In this document: in pieces, positions 26,430-35,497 of the stretch
How the letters are laid out: each line of letters starts with the position of its first letter
How positions within the stretch are numbered: position 1 is the stretch's first letter
NCBI RefSeq assembly: GCF_025144995.1
Contig: NZ_CP102250.1
Coordinates: 2,046,001-2,110,000, forward strand
DNA from: Alistipes indistinctus YIT 12060
GTDB taxonomy: Bacteria > Bacteroidota > Bacteroidia > Bacteroidales > Rikenellaceae
Length of the DNA stretch: 64,000 nucleotides
Direction: 5' to 3'
Program-made: the position numbers and the translations under genes
Notes under the pieces: generated by a model
The model's database searches: none
Seen by the model: the letters and a program-made list of their open reading frames with translations, nothing else
Told to the model about the DNA's origin: nothing

Positions 26430-26712
26430 GGCTGATGGTTGTTTGTTGCGGTGCCTCCGGGCGGACGTTGTCCGCCGTTGCCGGAGGCAAAAGCAATCCA
26501 AATATACGAAATAAAAGCGAAAGGGTTACTCTGAGAGCGAAATCCCTGCCGCTAGCCGGCAGGGATTCGTACTCCGGAGCGGGGCCCGGTAAAACCGTTG
26601 GCACACTCTTGGATGTAATACCCCAGGCATGTGAAGATGGCTTTTTGTGCGGTTACTGTTTGACCTGTTTCCCGGAGGCAGGCGTGCTGTCCCTGTGTTG
26701 CCTGGCGCGGGT

Positions 26713-27825
26713 TTACTGGATACGGGCTTCCGGCAGTTGCGCTTCAAGCGTTTCATCGGCCGTGATCAGGCAGTTCAGTACCGGTGTGGTGCGCTGGGCG
26801 TCGGGAATCCTGATACGCGTGATGGAGTTGGCCCGCAGGATCACCGGCAATTCGTCGATAACCACCTTGTAGGAGATATCCGAATTGTTCGTTACGTCGT
26901 ACGTGGTGGTTTTATTTTTGTCGTCACGTGCAAAACGGCGGTAGTCGAGCGACGCGTCCATCAGCGCGCGGAGCAGGTCGGCGGGACCGATCAGCAGGTC
27001 GTGGAACATCACCGCGCTGCGGCGGGCGAACAGGGCCTCTTTGATCCCCCCGACCGAACGCTCTTTGGCAAAGACGAGCGTCATCGGGCGCGGCATGCGC
27101 GAAAGGCCGTACTTGCCGGTGATGAGCTGGTGTGCGTCCGAGCCGCACATGTAAGCGAGGCGGTTCTCTTTGCACCATGCGATCGCTTTGGGATGGTATT
27201 CGGGCCCGTTGATCAGTTCGATCCCGTGTATTTTGCCTTCGTCGATCAGCTTGCGGTGCACGTCGTACATCGTGACCTGCCTGTCGGGCCAGCCGGGGTG
27301 GTTCCACATGATGAACGCTCCCTGTTTCACGGCGTTTTCCACCGCCTGTACCGGATCGTCCGTGTCGAGCGCGTTGGCGTCGGTCAGGAAAAAGGCGTTC
27401 ATGTGGCCGAAGGGTTTTTGGCGCGTGATCTCGGCTCCGGGTACCACCAGGATGCCCATCCGTTCGCCCGCTTCGGCGGCGATCTTGTAGGATTGGTTCT
27501 GGTCGCCGCAGACTAGCCCTTCCTTTACCCGGGGACGGTATTCGATATGTTCGGTGATCGCGATGGCGTCGAGTCCTTCGTTCCACGCCTCGTTGACCCG
27601 CACGTCGGGCCACACGCTGCCGTCGGAATAGGCCGAATGGATGTGGAAGTCGCATTTTAACGTCGTGTACCCCGGAATGTCGGGGACGCGGATCAGGTCG
27701 CGCGTATGGGTATAGAAGTGGTCGGTGAATTCGGGCGTTTCGTTGCCGGGACGCACTTCGGGCTGGGCCTGTAGCGCGACCGCACAGCAGAGAAACAGCG
27801 GGATGAGCAGTTTTTTCATTTTCAT
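26713..27825 (-). CDS. Secreted PHP-domain phosphoesterase
   Basis: About 370 residues. MKMKKLLIPLFLCCAVALQAQ is a signal peptide. The PHP metal-binding motifs follow: DFHIHSAYSDG, ITEHIEY, VPGAEITRQ, MWNHPGW and GSDAHQ near residue 245. PHP proteins hydrolyse phosphoesters with a trinuclear metal centre, but the secreted Bacteroidetes branch has no assigned substrate. I chose ATG 27825; 27819 (MKKLL) is equally possible. A near-perfect -7 element lies just upstream, so the gene is probably monocistronic. Confidence 0.85.
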   Translation of the reverse strand: MKMKKLLIPLFLCCAVALQAQPEVRPGNETPEFTDHFYTHTRDLIRVPDIPGYTTLKCDFHIHSAYSDGSVWPDVRVNEAWNEGLDAIAITEHIEYRPRVKEGLVCGDQNQSYKIAAEAGERMGILVVPGAEITRQKPFGHMNAFFLTDANALDTDDPVQAVENAVKQGAFIMWNHPGWPDRQVTMYDVHRKLIDEGKIHGIELINGPEYHPKAIAWCKENRLAYMCGSDAHQLITGKYGLSRMPRPMTLVFAKERSVGGIKEALFARRSAVMFHDLLIGPADLLRALMDASLDYRRFARDDKNKTTTYDVTNNSDISYKVVIDELPVILRANSITRIRIPDAQRTTPVLNCLITADETLEAQLPEARIQ

Positions 27826-27864
27826 GGCTTTGCAGGTTATCTTGGTTAATAACAGATAATTACC

Positions 27865-27872
27865 CAAAGATA
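27865..27872 (-). promoter_or_regulatory. Promoter -7 element of the PHP gene
   Basis: On the minus strand this reads TATCTTTG, an exact TAnnTTTG. It lies about 40 bases before the ATG at 27825. A clear TTTG -33 partner is not visible. Confidence 0.6.
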
Positions 27873-28007
27873 ACAAATATTTCCGGAACTTTCCCCTCCC
27901 AGGGGCCGGATATAAGCATTTGTTAACCTACTGTTAACCGGAAGTTTAAATGAGGGGGTACAGTTGCTTGCTGTCGCGTACGGGGGCGGTTTTCGGCGTC
28001 TCCGCGA

Positions 28008-29507
28008 TCAGAATTGGAAATAGATAAACGGCTGGATCTCGGCCGACTTGATCAGCATCACGGCCCAGACCAGTACCGCGATCGTCACCACCTTCACCGG
28101 CAGCGGAGACTCGGTCACGGTGCGCTGAGCCCACAGTTCGCTCCGCACCGGCATCAGGTGCAGCAGGTAACCCACGGCCATCAGTCCCATTACGGCGGCG
28201 TATCCCGAGACGACCTGCGGGATCAGTTCCGGCTTGAAGTCGGTAAAGATTTGCGACAGCATATTCCGGGCGGTCTGCAGGTCGCTGGCGCGGAACATGA
28301 TCCAGCCGAAGCAGACGACGTGGAACGTCACGACGATGCCGATGATCCGCCGCCAGCGCGGCATGTCGGCACCCTGCGCCTTGAAGCCCGGCACATGGGC
28401 CATGAACCATTTGTGCACCGCGAGCGAGGCGCCGTGCCAGCCGCCCCACAACACGAAGCGCCATGCCGCGCCGTGCCACAGGCCGCCCAGTAGCATCGTG
28501 ACGATCAGGTTCAGGTAGGTCCGCAGGTGTCCTTTGCGGTTGCCGCCCAGTGAGATATAGAGGTAGTCCTTGAGCCAGCTCGACAGCGAGATGTGCCACC
28601 GCCGCCAGAATTCGGTGATCGTCGCCGACTTGTAGGGCGAGTCGAAGTTCTTGTTGAAGTGGAAGCCGAGCAGCAGCGCGATGCCGATGGCCATGTCCGA
28701 ATAACCGGAGAAGTCGCAGTAGATCTGCAGCGCGTAGCCGTAAAGGCCCATCAGGTTCTCGAAGCCGCTGTACAGCAGCGGGTCGTCGAACACGCGGTCG
28801 ACGAAATTGAGGCTGATGTAGTCCGAAATGATCGCCTTTTTGAAAAGGCCCGACAGGATCAGGAAGATACCCGTACCGAACATTTCGCGCGTGACCGTCA
28901 GCGGATTCTGGCGGATTTGCGGAATGAAGTCGCGCGCCCGTACGATCGGGCCCGCCACCAGCTGCGGGAAGAACGACAGGAAAAAGATGTAGTCGATCCA
29001 CATGCCCAGCGGCTCGATGCGCCGGCGGTAGATGTCGGCCGTGTAGCTGATCGACTGGAAGACGAAGAACGAGATGCCCACCGGCAGGAAGATGTTCTGG
29101 AAGTCGAGCCAGTGGTGTCCGCTCAGTCCGTTTACGATGCCGATAAAGAAGTTCGTGTATTTGAAGTAGATCAGCAGGCCGATGTCGAGCGCGACGCTCA
29201 GCGCGAGCAACCCTTTGCGCAGGCCCTGCCTGTCGCTTCGTGCGATTCCTTTGCCGATCAGGAAGTCCGAGACCGATACGGCTATCAGCAGCAGGAAGAA
29301 AAAGCCGCTGGTCTTGTAGTAGAAGTAGAGCGAGAAGAGCGTGACGTAGACGATGCGCAGCATCACCTCGCGGCGCATGAACTGGTAGAAGAAGGTGAAC
29401 CCGCCGAAGAGGAACAGGAAAAGCCCGCTGCTGAAAATCAGCGGCGAGACCGGGTCGTACTGCAACAGCTGTACGATTTTATCCGTTATTTCACCCAGTT
29501 CGTTCAT
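28008..29507 (-). CDS. MBOAT-family membrane O-acyltransferase (AlgI/DltB-like)
   Basis: Protein of 499 residues with about 11-12 helices. The family signature is strong: YFKYTNFF, LPVGISFFVFQSISYTADIYR, FFPQLVAGPIVRARDFIPQ, CDFSGYSDMAIGIALLLGF, WRRWHISLSSWLKDYLYISLGG and the invariant histidine in LGGLWHGAAWRFVLWGGWHG. MBOAT proteins pass acyl groups across the membrane to a partner that acylates a glycan. It follows two SGNH proteins on the same strand, the usual AlgI/AlgJ-X or PatA/PatB arrangement for polysaccharide O-acetylation. The gap to the second SGNH gene is 173 bases. Confidence 0.93.
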   Translation of the reverse strand: MNELGEITDKIVQLLQYDPVSPLIFSSGLFLFLFGGFTFFYQFMRREVMLRIVYVTLFSLYFYYKTSGFFFLLLIAVSVSDFLIGKGIARSDRQGLRKGLLALSVALDIGLLIYFKYTNFFIGIVNGLSGHHWLDFQNIFLPVGISFFVFQSISYTADIYRRRIEPLGMWIDYIFFLSFFPQLVAGPIVRARDFIPQIRQNPLTVTREMFGTGIFLILSGLFKKAIISDYISLNFVDRVFDDPLLYSGFENLMGLYGYALQIYCDFSGYSDMAIGIALLLGFHFNKNFDSPYKSATITEFWRRWHISLSSWLKDYLYISLGGNRKGHLRTYLNLIVTMLLGGLWHGAAWRFVLWGGWHGASLAVHKWFMAHVPGFKAQGADMPRWRRIIGIVVTFHVVCFGWIMFRASDLQTARNMLSQIFTDFKPELIPQVVSGYAAVMGLMAVGYLLHLMPVRSELWAQRTVTESPLPVKVVTIAVLVWAVMLIKSAEIQPFIYFQF

Positions 29508-29680
29508 CGCTCGTTATCCGTTCAATCGTTTTAGTGATCCGTGTCTTTACCGTTTGGCCGTATCTCCTGCGCCCCGGTTTCTTCGGGCTTCGTCTCTTGC
29601 CGTTCATCTTTGGGGGAGCTTCCTGCTGCCCGTCCGGCTTGCAGGATTTTCTGTCCCGGAGGCCGGATATGTCGTTTCCC

Positions 29681-31030
29681 CTATTTCTTTTCTGCGGCAT
29701 CCGTTGCCGCCGTACGCGTTCCGATCTTTTTCAGTTGAAGGTCGCCCGCGACAGTACCGGTCGTTCCGTGCAGTTCCTTGTAGCCGTTGTAGGCTTTCAC
29801 CAGCGCGTCGCAGAGCAGGTCGCCCTGCAGGCGGTAACCGTCGTGCGAAAGGTGTATCCGGTCGGCCCCGGCCAGTCCGGCCCGGTACCACCGCTCCATC
29901 GCTCCGTCGCCCCCGGCCACCGCATAGAAATCCCACACGGGCAGTCCGTGCCGCCCGGCGGCCTGTACGATTTGGTCGCGCACCCGCTCCGCATTCGGGT
30001 TCGGCTTGCGCACGTAGCGTCCTTTCACCCGCACGCGGCTCCAGCACTCCATCGGCGTGGTGAGCAACAGCGGGCAAAGCGGGAAATATTCTTTCAGCAG
30101 GCCGATCAGTTTTTCGACCTGTGCGCCTACGGCCGCTTCGTCGAAGTTACGTCCGTACGAATCGTTCGTCCCCAGCGAGAGGATGATCAGTTCCGGTTGC
30201 AACGGAACGGCCTGCCGGACGATCTGCGGGTTGCGGTTCATCGCCGTGAAGGTGTTGCCGTTGATCCCCATGCTGTGGAAGAGGATGCCCCGGTTGCCGT
30301 TTTCGAGCGAGAAGCCGTAGTAAACCTGCCGGGCATAGGCGGTATCGGTCGTCGCAGAACGGAGCGTGACCGAGGTGACGGTCTCCCGCAGCGGAATCAT
30401 CGTGCTCTCTTCGGTATCGCCCAGCGGGCACAGGATGTCGTCGGTGAGCGAGTCTGGGGCTTTCAGCAGCGGCGCTTCGCGGTGGTGGAATGCGCGGAGG
30501 CGGTCGAACGGAGAATCCTTCGCCGTGATCGTGAATTCGGCCGTACGCCCGTTGCCGGAGAGCGCCATCCCCGTTACGCCGGGCATTTCGTCCGGGCTGA
30601 CTTGTGTGCAGCGCGAGGTGGTCCATTTCCCGGACGAGGCGATTGCGTAGTCGGGCGGTTCGTTGGTGCCCGAGAGCCTCAACGGTGCGATCAGCCCGCG
30701 TCCCGCATCGCCGAAAAGCATTTGCAGGCGGCTCCGTACGCGGTTCGGGAAGAATCCGGCTTGCACGTGCGAATCGCCCAGCTGCAGGATCGCTACGGGC
30801 AGTTGCTTCTCGCCGCGCTCAAGCCGGGCGAACTCGCCGAACAGGCCTTCGAGTGCCTGCACGTTACCCGTGATCCGGTTGCACGACGTATCGGCGATAC
30901 CCGGCGCCGGCATCTGCTCGATCTCGAACGGCGTCAGCGCCGGCACGGCGGGAGCCTCGTCCGTTCCCCGGACGAAACCGCGCGCCAGCACGGTGATCAG
31001 CAGTAGGATTATGACCGGGATATACCTCAT
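29681..31030 (-). CDS. SGNH-family hydrolase/acetyltransferase, periplasmic
   Basis: Protein of 449 residues. MRYIPVIILLLITVLARGFV is a signal peptide or anchor. The SGNH blocks are visible: AILQLGDSHVQAG (block I with nucleophile Ser), MGINGNTF, ILSLGTNDSYG (block III Asn) and DRIHLSHDGYRLQGD (block V Asp/His pair). Its start overlaps the stop of the upstream SGNH gene by ATGA (31027-31030), so the two are coupled. It probably transfers or removes acetyl groups on a surface glycan together with the MBOAT protein downstream. Confidence 0.87.
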   Translation of the reverse strand: MRYIPVIILLLITVLARGFVRGTDEAPAVPALTPFEIEQMPAPGIADTSCNRITGNVQALEGLFGEFARLERGEKQLPVAILQLGDSHVQAGFFPNRVRSRLQMLFGDAGRGLIAPLRLSGTNEPPDYAIASSGKWTTSRCTQVSPDEMPGVTGMALSGNGRTAEFTITAKDSPFDRLRAFHHREAPLLKAPDSLTDDILCPLGDTEESTMIPLRETVTSVTLRSATTDTAYARQVYYGFSLENGNRGILFHSMGINGNTFTAMNRNPQIVRQAVPLQPELIILSLGTNDSYGRNFDEAAVGAQVEKLIGLLKEYFPLCPLLLTTPMECWSRVRVKGRYVRKPNPNAERVRDQIVQAAGRHGLPVWDFYAVAGGDGAMERWYRAGLAGADRIHLSHDGYRLQGDLLCDALVKAYNGYKELHGTTGTVAGDLQLKKIGTRTAATDAAEKK

Positions 31031-33042
31031 CGCGTTTCGCTGAAATTGTCGTTACCGTCGTTGCGGTTATGACGATTGTTGCCGGAGTCGTCGTTATTGT
31101 TGCCGTTGCTGCCATTGCCGCTGTTGCTTCCGGGCTGTTTGCCGGGCTGGATTTCACTCGGCCGTGTCCCATTTGGTCGGGTGTCATGCTCCCTTTTGCC
31201 GTTCCGTACGCTGTCAGCTTGGATCCTTGTCGTATCGCGCATGCCGGAGGCAGCCGGGCTGGCCGGGGTGACTCCCGCCCCGGCATTTGTACCCGCAGTT
31301 ACACCTGTTCCGGTTATCGTTCCGGTACCTGTACCCGTTTCTGCCCCGGCTTCAGTTCCGGTTCCGGTCCGTTGCCCGTTACCGTTCCTTGCCGTGTTTT
31401 GATCCGTTTGGCCGCGTTCCCGGTCCGTTGCTGCGGTTCCTGCCTCCGTTTCTGTGCCGCTTTCGGCCGGATTCTGTTCCGTCCCTTCGTGTTCCCATCC
31501 GGCCGGGAAGGCGTTTTTGCCCGTATCTGCCGCGGGGCTGTGGTAGAGCGGCATCGGCTCGTCGCCGTCGCCGGGGTGTTGCTGCGCGTCGTATACGAGC
31601 GCGGTAGCAAAACGCTGCGCGATATATTTGCCGCCCGGATAACGGATATGCGTATGGTCTTGCGCGGCCCACTTCTTTTGTACGAAGTTCACCATGCTGT
31701 TCTCGCCGCCCATCGCGTCGAACGTATTCCAGAAAGCGACTCCCGCCGCCTCTGCCGCCTTGCGCTGCGCGTCGATCATGCCCTTCACGGCGGGCATCGT
31801 CACGAACTGTCCGTCGCGCAGCGTGCTGCGGTCGCCGACGCCCATCACGAGGATGCTCGCACCGGGGAAGCACTGCTGTACATAGCGGATGATCCGCGTG
31901 AAGGTCTTCGAATAGGAGTCGTATTTGAGCACGTCGGGCGACATGACGTTCAGGCCGTACTGCAGCACGATCAGGTCGTAGCCGAGCATCTGTCCGATCT
32001 GCTGGTTCACGAAGCTGTTGGTTTCGAACAGCGCCATGCCGCTGTTGCCGCGGATCGAGTAGTTGTCCACGCTAACGCCGCCCGCGTCCTCGAGCACGAT
32101 CCCGTAGCCGGTGAATCCGTCGGTCCGGTTCAGCGTCACGCTGATGCTGTGTACCGGTGCGTTGATGACGATCTGTTGTACGTGTTCGCTCGGTTCGGGT
32201 GCGAAGAGGCGGCTTACCGAATCGTTGATCACGACGTTGAGCCGCGTATTGTTGCGGTTGGTAAAGACGAGTCGCGCGGTACCCGCCTGGTTGATGTGCT
32301 TGCGGAAAGTGACGCCCTGCAGCCGGGTAGTGGCGCCTTCCTGCGGAATGCAGACGAAGCCCGAGACGAAAAAGCGGTCTTTGATTGCGGCGGGAATTTG
32401 CGCGCGGTCGCGAATGTTGTAGATGTCCCAGTTCGAGAACGAGTGCAGTACCGTGCCGCGGAACTTGGCCAGCGGCGAAGCGAACGGCACGAAGCCCACG
32501 CCCCGGCCCCCGCAGAGGTTTTGCAGCTGTTCGCGCAGGTCGGCGGTGATGATGTCTCCCTCGATAAACGAGTCGCCGAGTACGGCGATACGCACGGGCC
32601 GTCCTGCTGCGCCGCGGGTCAGCGCCCGGTTGAAACGCATCATCGCATCGGGGCTGAACAGTTCGATCGGCACGACGTTCTGGTCCGCTCCGGCGGGCTT
32701 GGTGAGCAGGATCGGTGCGGCGGCGGGCGTATCGGTCGCGATGTTCCACTCTTCGAGCTTCGCTTCGGGCAGCGAGAGGGTGTCGCGCTCCGCGCTGCGG
32801 GTCGCCGAGTCGATCACTTTCATCGCGGCGGCTTCGTTGAGGAAGGTCGTGTCGAAATATTGGTCCGCTTCGAGCAGTTCGGGCGACTCTTCCTGCTTGA
32901 TGATGTCCGCGAGGATATTCGTACGCTTGAAGGTCAGCGATCCCAGCTTGAATCTGGGCAGCTGCGACAGCCCGGCCATCGCCGCGATCACGAGGATGGT
33001 GGTGAGAAACGAATATGATGTGTAATCCCGCTGTGAGGACAT
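31027..33042 (-). CDS. Membrane-anchored SGNH-family protein with long disordered tail
   Basis: Protein of 671 residues. One helix (YSFLTTILVIAAMAGLSQL, residues 10-28) anchors it with the rest in the periplasm. The catalytic core has IAVLGDSFIEGD (block I Ser, about 152-163), an Asn region in DLIVLQYGLNVMS and DHTHIRYPGG (Asp/His). From about residue 505 the tail is low complexity: Gly/Thr runs (TGTGTEAGAETGTGTGT), Asn-rich and Gly-rich segments ending NNNDDSGNNRHNRND. First gene of the SGNH-SGNH-MBOAT set. The tail has no known fold and may be a flexible spacer. Confidence 0.85.
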   Translation of the reverse strand: MSSQRDYTSYSFLTTILVIAAMAGLSQLPRFKLGSLTFKRTNILADIIKQEESPELLEADQYFDTTFLNEAAAMKVIDSATRSAERDTLSLPEAKLEEWNIATDTPAAAPILLTKPAGADQNVVPIELFSPDAMMRFNRALTRGAAGRPVRIAVLGDSFIEGDIITADLREQLQNLCGGRGVGFVPFASPLAKFRGTVLHSFSNWDIYNIRDRAQIPAAIKDRFFVSGFVCIPQEGATTRLQGVTFRKHINQAGTARLVFTNRNNTRLNVVINDSVSRLFAPEPSEHVQQIVINAPVHSISVTLNRTDGFTGYGIVLEDAGGVSVDNYSIRGNSGMALFETNSFVNQQIGQMLGYDLIVLQYGLNVMSPDVLKYDSYSKTFTRIIRYVQQCFPGASILVMGVGDRSTLRDGQFVTMPAVKGMIDAQRKAAEAAGVAFWNTFDAMGGENSMVNFVQKKWAAQDHTHIRYPGGKYIAQRFATALVYDAQQHPGDGDEPMPLYHSPAADTGKNAFPAGWEHEGTEQNPAESGTETEAGTAATDRERGQTDQNTARNGNGQRTGTGTEAGAETGTGTGTITGTGVTAGTNAGAGVTPASPAASGMRDTTRIQADSVRNGKREHDTRPNGTRPSEIQPGKQPGSNSGNGSNGNNNDDSGNNRHNRNDGNDNFSETR

Positions 33043-33664
33043 TTGTTAAGGGTTTGCAGGCCGCTTGTCCGGGATGTGCTCCCTTGTCGAGCTGTGCCGT
33101 TTCGGAAAATGCCGTACCGTGCGGTGTCCCGGTTGCCGTCGTGTTTCGGTCCCTGGTGTATCCGGGGCTGTCGCCGGGGTCAGCTGTCGCCGCGTTCCGG
33201 GTTGTCGTCGCAGCGGGGCTCGCGGCCGGTAAATCCTGCCAGGACTGGTTGCGTTTCGACTGCCGGGATGTCCCGGAGCTCGCTGCAGCCCGTTCCCGGG
33301 CGGCTGTTCCGTTTGCCGGATCGAACGGATAAACCGGTGCGAAGTTAGTCATTCGCACTGACATTGCGGACTGTTTCGGTTGAAAAAAATGCACCGGGAT
33401 TTTTTATCCGGGTGTTTTTGTGCAGGCGGGTCGCGGAAGACGGCGACGCAAAGCGGCACCGGCGTTTGGGGTTGTGTGCGTTCTGCCCGGAATACGGTTG
33501 CGGCGGCAAACGGGAATACGACAGAACAGCCCCCTGTCGGGAACCGTTCTGTCGTGTCCGTTTCAGTATGCCTGCATGCGGTTCCGGGTTGTATGCGGTA
33601 TTCCGGATGCCGTCGTTTACCGTGGTTTTATGTGGCATGGTTCCGCCCGTTCGGCGGCGATCGC
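33043..33664. other. Gap between the SGNH operon and citrate synthase
   Basis: About 620 bases without a convincing gene; the open frames seen are antisense products of GC-rich DNA. It carries the bidirectional terminator at 33383-33419, an inverted repeat GTGCGAA/TTCGCAC (33337-33358) and another, ACGACAGAAC/GTTCTGTCGT (33518-33555). The first 300 bases, upstream of the SGNH operon, are strikingly poor in A on the plus strand. Confidence 0.5.
33383..33419. terminator. Bidirectional terminator downstream of citrate synthase
   Basis: CACCGGGAT (33392-33400) and ATCCGGGTG (33406-33414) pair with one mismatch around a T-rich loop. T runs follow on both strands (TTTTTG at 33415-33420 and, on the minus strand, seven T at 33389-33383). 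It lies about 260 bases past the minus-strand citrate synthase stop. Confidence 0.7.
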
Positions 33665-35008
33665 CTACCGCTGTTTCAAAGGTACGAACTTGCGTTCGGC
33701 GGCGACGTTCTTGTAGGCCGGACGGATGATTCGCTTGCTGTCGAAGTTCAGCTCTTCGATGCGGTGCGCGGTCCAGCCCGTGATGCGGCTCATCGCGAAG
33801 AGCGGCGTGAAGACCTCCTGCGGCAGGCCGATCATGTCGTAGACGAAGCCCGAGTAGAAGTCGACGTTCGCGCAGACGCGCTTGTTGACCTTCGTTCCCT
33901 TGAAATTCATGAAGTTTTCGATCGCGCGCTCCTCGAGCAGTTCGAGGAATGCGTACTCCTCTTCACGCTCCTTCTCTTTGGCCAGGTCCCGGGCCATCTC
34001 CTTGAGCAGCAGTGCGCGCGGGTCGGAAATCGTATAGACCGCATGGCCGATGCCGTAGATCAGCCCGGTGTGGTCGTAGGCCTCTTTGCGCAGCATCTTG
34101 TTCAGGTACTGGTCGATTTCGGTTACCTTGTCCCAGTGCCGGATGTTCTCCTTGAGGTGGTCGAACATCTTCATTACCGCGAGGTTCGCGCCGCCGTGCA
34201 GCGGGCCTTTGAGCGAACCGATCGCTGCGGCGATCGACGAGTAGGTGTCGGTGCCCGACGAACTGGTCACGCGTACCGTGAAGGTCGAGTTGTTACCGCC
34301 GCCGTGTTCGGCATGCAGCACCAGTGCGCGGTCGAGGGTTTTCGCTTCCAGTTCGGAGAACTCGCCTTTGAGCATGTAAAGGAAATTTTCGGCAATTGAG
34401 TACTCTTCCTTCGGGTGACGGATGTGCAGCGTCTTGCCGTGGCTGTGGCGCATGATGTTGTAGGCGTAGGCGATGATCGTCGGGAACTTCGAGATCAGGT
34501 CGATCGACTGGCGCATCAGGTTGTCGCGCGAGGTGTCGTCGGGGTTTTCGTCGAAGGTGTACATCTCCAGTACGCAGCGCGCGAGGATGTTCATCACGTT
34601 CGATCCTTCCAGGTCGAGGATGTTCATCTTGGTCTTCTGGCCCAGCGGCATGAAGGCGTGAATCAGGCTCTGGAACGATTCGAGCTCTTCGCGGTTGGGC
34701 AGGTAGCCCGACAGCAGCAGGAAGGCCGCTTCTTCGAACCCGAAGCGATTCTCCCCGTGGATGCCTTTCACCAGGTCGTTCACGTCGATGCCGCGGTAAA
34801 GCAGCCGGCCGGGGATCGCCTTGAGGCCTTCGGGCAGGCGTTCATAGCCGACCACGTCGCCGATCTGCGTCAGTCCCACCAGCACGCCCGAATGGTCTTC
34901 GTTGCGCAGCCCCCGCTTGACGTTGTATTTCGTGAAGAGTTCGTTGTCGATGCGGCTCGTGCTTTTGATCGACTCCGAAAGCTTGTAGATGATGTACTCC
35001 TTTTTCAT
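33665..35008 (-). CDS. gltA: Citrate synthase
   Basis: Condenses acetyl-CoA and oxaloacetate to citrate. The 447-residue protein has the family catalytic residues: His in HAEHGGGNNSTFT, the second His in LIYGIGHAVYT, and Asp in KRVCANVDFYSGFVYDMIG, with the substrate Arg nearby. The N-terminus MKKEYIIYKLSESIKSTSRI is typical of Bacteroidetes citrate synthases. It lies next to isocitrate dehydrogenase, making the oxidative branch from oxaloacetate to 2-oxoglutarate (aconitase is not in the window). Both genes are on the minus strand with a 489-base gap. Confidence 0.95.
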   Translation of the reverse strand: MKKEYIIYKLSESIKSTSRIDNELFTKYNVKRGLRNEDHSGVLVGLTQIGDVVGYERLPEGLKAIPGRLLYRGIDVNDLVKGIHGENRFGFEEAAFLLLSGYLPNREELESFQSLIHAFMPLGQKTKMNILDLEGSNVMNILARCVLEMYTFDENPDDTSRDNLMRQSIDLISKFPTIIAYAYNIMRHSHGKTLHIRHPKEEYSIAENFLYMLKGEFSELEAKTLDRALVLHAEHGGGNNSTFTVRVTSSSGTDTYSSIAAAIGSLKGPLHGGANLAVMKMFDHLKENIRHWDKVTEIDQYLNKMLRKEAYDHTGLIYGIGHAVYTISDPRALLLKEMARDLAKEKEREEEYAFLELLEERAIENFMNFKGTKVNKRVCANVDFYSGFVYDMIGLPQEVFTPLFAMSRITGWTAHRIEELNFDSKRIIRPAYKNVAAERKFVPLKQR

Positions 35009-35497
35009 AAGCCTCAGTTGATTTGCGTTTGTTCTCTGTGATATTTCTTTTTACCTCTGCCTTCGCCTCGTCTTTTAGGGTAGCCCCCTTTATTCGTACG
35101 GTCCGCCCATCCGGGAGCGGCAATCCTGTTTTCGGGCACGCCTGTTCCCGGAGAGTCCTGTTTTCGGGTCGTTCCGCCTTCGGATGGATTATTCCCGGGC
35201 AGGTTCCTTTTCTGGCGACAGAAGCGACTCCCCGGCATATTTGCCGTCGTTTCAGGGGCAAGGTACGAAAAACACGGAAAAAAGGAATAGGTGTATCCGA
35301 ATTTATCCGATTTTCGGCAAAATTTTACAAATTTTCCGTCAACCGTGTTTATTTTAGGGGGTGTAGCCTGGAATTTCCGATAATTTTATCTCGTAACAGG
35401 TTTTTTGTTCCCCCGTGTACCGCTTTTATGTTGCTCTCCTGCCCATCGCTTTTTTGCCGGGCAGTCGTGCATCTGCGGGAACTCGGATGTTTTGCGG
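35009..35497. other. Gap between citrate synthase and isocitrate dehydrogenase
   Basis: About 490 bases, AT-rich around 35,290-35,410, no gene seen. On the minus strand TACCTTGC (35265-35258) is one base from the -7 consensus and could be the citrate synthase promoter, giving a leader of about 240 bases. No clear terminator hairpin for isocitrate dehydrogenase. Confidence 0.4.

Noticed and set aside
26541-26567. Hairpin AATCCCTGCCG/CGGCAGGGATT
   Set aside because: Stable stem but no T run on either strand, so I do not call it a terminator.
31069-33018. A 649-codon plus-strand frame opposite the SGNH gene
   Set aside because: Composition is Arg/His/Val-rich with no motif, and the minus-strand SGNH protein explains the DNA.
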